A DNA stretch of 64,000 nt. Source: Porphyra umbilicalis. Its lineage: Eukaryota; Rhodophyta; Bangiophyceae; Bangiales; Bangiaceae. The notes beneath the pieces were generated by a model. It saw nothing but the letters and a program-made list of their open reading frames with translations, had not been told where the DNA came from and did no database searches. The DNA is taken from contig KV918822.1 of assembly GCA_002049455.2 (NCBI GenBank), positions 62,001-126,000 of the forward strand, in the 5' to 3' direction. The position numbers were made by a program, and so were the translations under genes. Shown piece after piece: positions 63,706-64,000 of the stretch (the stretch's first letter is position 1; each line of letters starts with the position of its first letter).

Positions 63706-64000
63706 CCACCACCCCCACCCCCACCACCGCCGTCGCCATCATCCAACAGCGACGACGCGACGGACGGGGGTGAGCTCGGCCCCGGCGACTCGGCGCCAAA
63801 CGAGCGCGTACTACACGCCGACGATTCCGGGACCCCCCCCCCCCCCCCCCCCCCGCCGCCGCCATGGCCCGCCGCGCCGCTCCCGGCGCTGCCGCTCGGC
63901 GCCAAGCCCGGCGGGCGCCCGCCGCCCGCCGCCCGATCGGCCGCCTTGCCGCCCGCCGCCGCCCCAGTGGCGGCGGCTGCGTCGGTGGCGGCCGGCGGGG
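60727..64000 (-). CDS. Large unknown protein, partial at 5' end, with a frame change
   Basis: The frame is open from the right window edge to a poly-C run at 60989-60996. There the conserved-looking sequence switches frame and ends MMAEVVQYRAP at 60727. About 1090 residues are visible. The N-terminal half is Gly/Ala/Ser low complexity with acidic patches. More structured parts are DEFYVDRLVATFRRLEGDDERTARRAVHALA (62545-62435), a block at about 62095-61880 (AFRQLLEVATKAYV, VKLRAHLGTQAFW), and about 61700-61560 (QWHLLRYSAKTRLRL, KEVLLLILRDALAGVTYHAKC). The end is a mixed alpha/beta region. No ATG with good context was found inside, so the start lies beyond the window. I do not recognise the family. 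The spacing of ordered blocks and linkers suggests a large scaffold or trafficking protein, which is only a guess. Confidence 0.6.

Overview
This is a nuclear segment of a GC-rich eukaryote, most likely a bangialean red alga (Porphyra/Pyropia/Bangia type). The reasons are: eukaryotic genes with few short GT-AG introns and very high GC; N-terminal extensions that look like plastid transit peptides on shikimate-pathway and thylakoid-type proteins; and a nuclear 18S rRNA sequence with a group I intron at E. coli position 516 that carries a His-Cys-box homing endonuclease. That intron is, from general knowledge, typical of Bangiales. The taxonomic call is inference; no database was searched.

Layout. 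1-8 kb holds three of four paralogs of an unrecognised polytopic membrane protein family (1-419 minus, partial; 2558-3664 minus; 6790-7857 plus). The fourth lies at 32753-33829 minus. 8-22.5 kb is accessory DNA of lower GC: a 629-bp TA-flanked inverted-repeat element (9083-9711), a cysteine-rich zinc-knuckle-like protein (10350-11645), an extended-PHD-finger reading frame broken by one in-frame TGA (13910-15580), 68-bp, 35-bp and 350-bp tandem repeats, and a hairpin element. 22.54-27.86 kb is one 18S rRNA gene copy with three near-identical 628-bp elements, each with an exact TA duplication, plus the S516 group I intron and an unexplained insertion or expansion in V4. It lacks its 3' end, has changes at normally invariant positions, and is not followed by ITS/5.8S/28S, so it looks like an rRNA pseudogene.

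28-64 kb is the gene-dense part: a BCS1-like AAA ATPase, paralog 4, an Fcf2-type pre-rRNA processing protein, a La-like RNA-binding protein, 3-dehydroquinate synthase, a plastid beta-lactamase-fold protein, an anoctamin, an alanine-rich hypothetical, an FAD monooxygenase, the checkpoint clamp subunit RAD1, a GlmU-type nucleotidyltransferase, an NmrA-like NAD(P)-binding protein, a thioredoxin-like/NHL protein resembling SOQ1/NHLRC2, and a large partial unknown protein running off the window end.

The genes do not form one pathway. DHQ synthase, the beta-lactamase-fold protein, the NHL protein and perhaps the NmrA protein look plastid-related. Fcf2 and La act in RNA biogenesis, and RAD1 in the DNA-damage checkpoint. 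In at least five genes conserved protein sequence changes reading frame exactly at long C or G runs. This is most simply explained by homopolymer length errors in the assembly, but slippage or true indels cannot be excluded from sequence alone.
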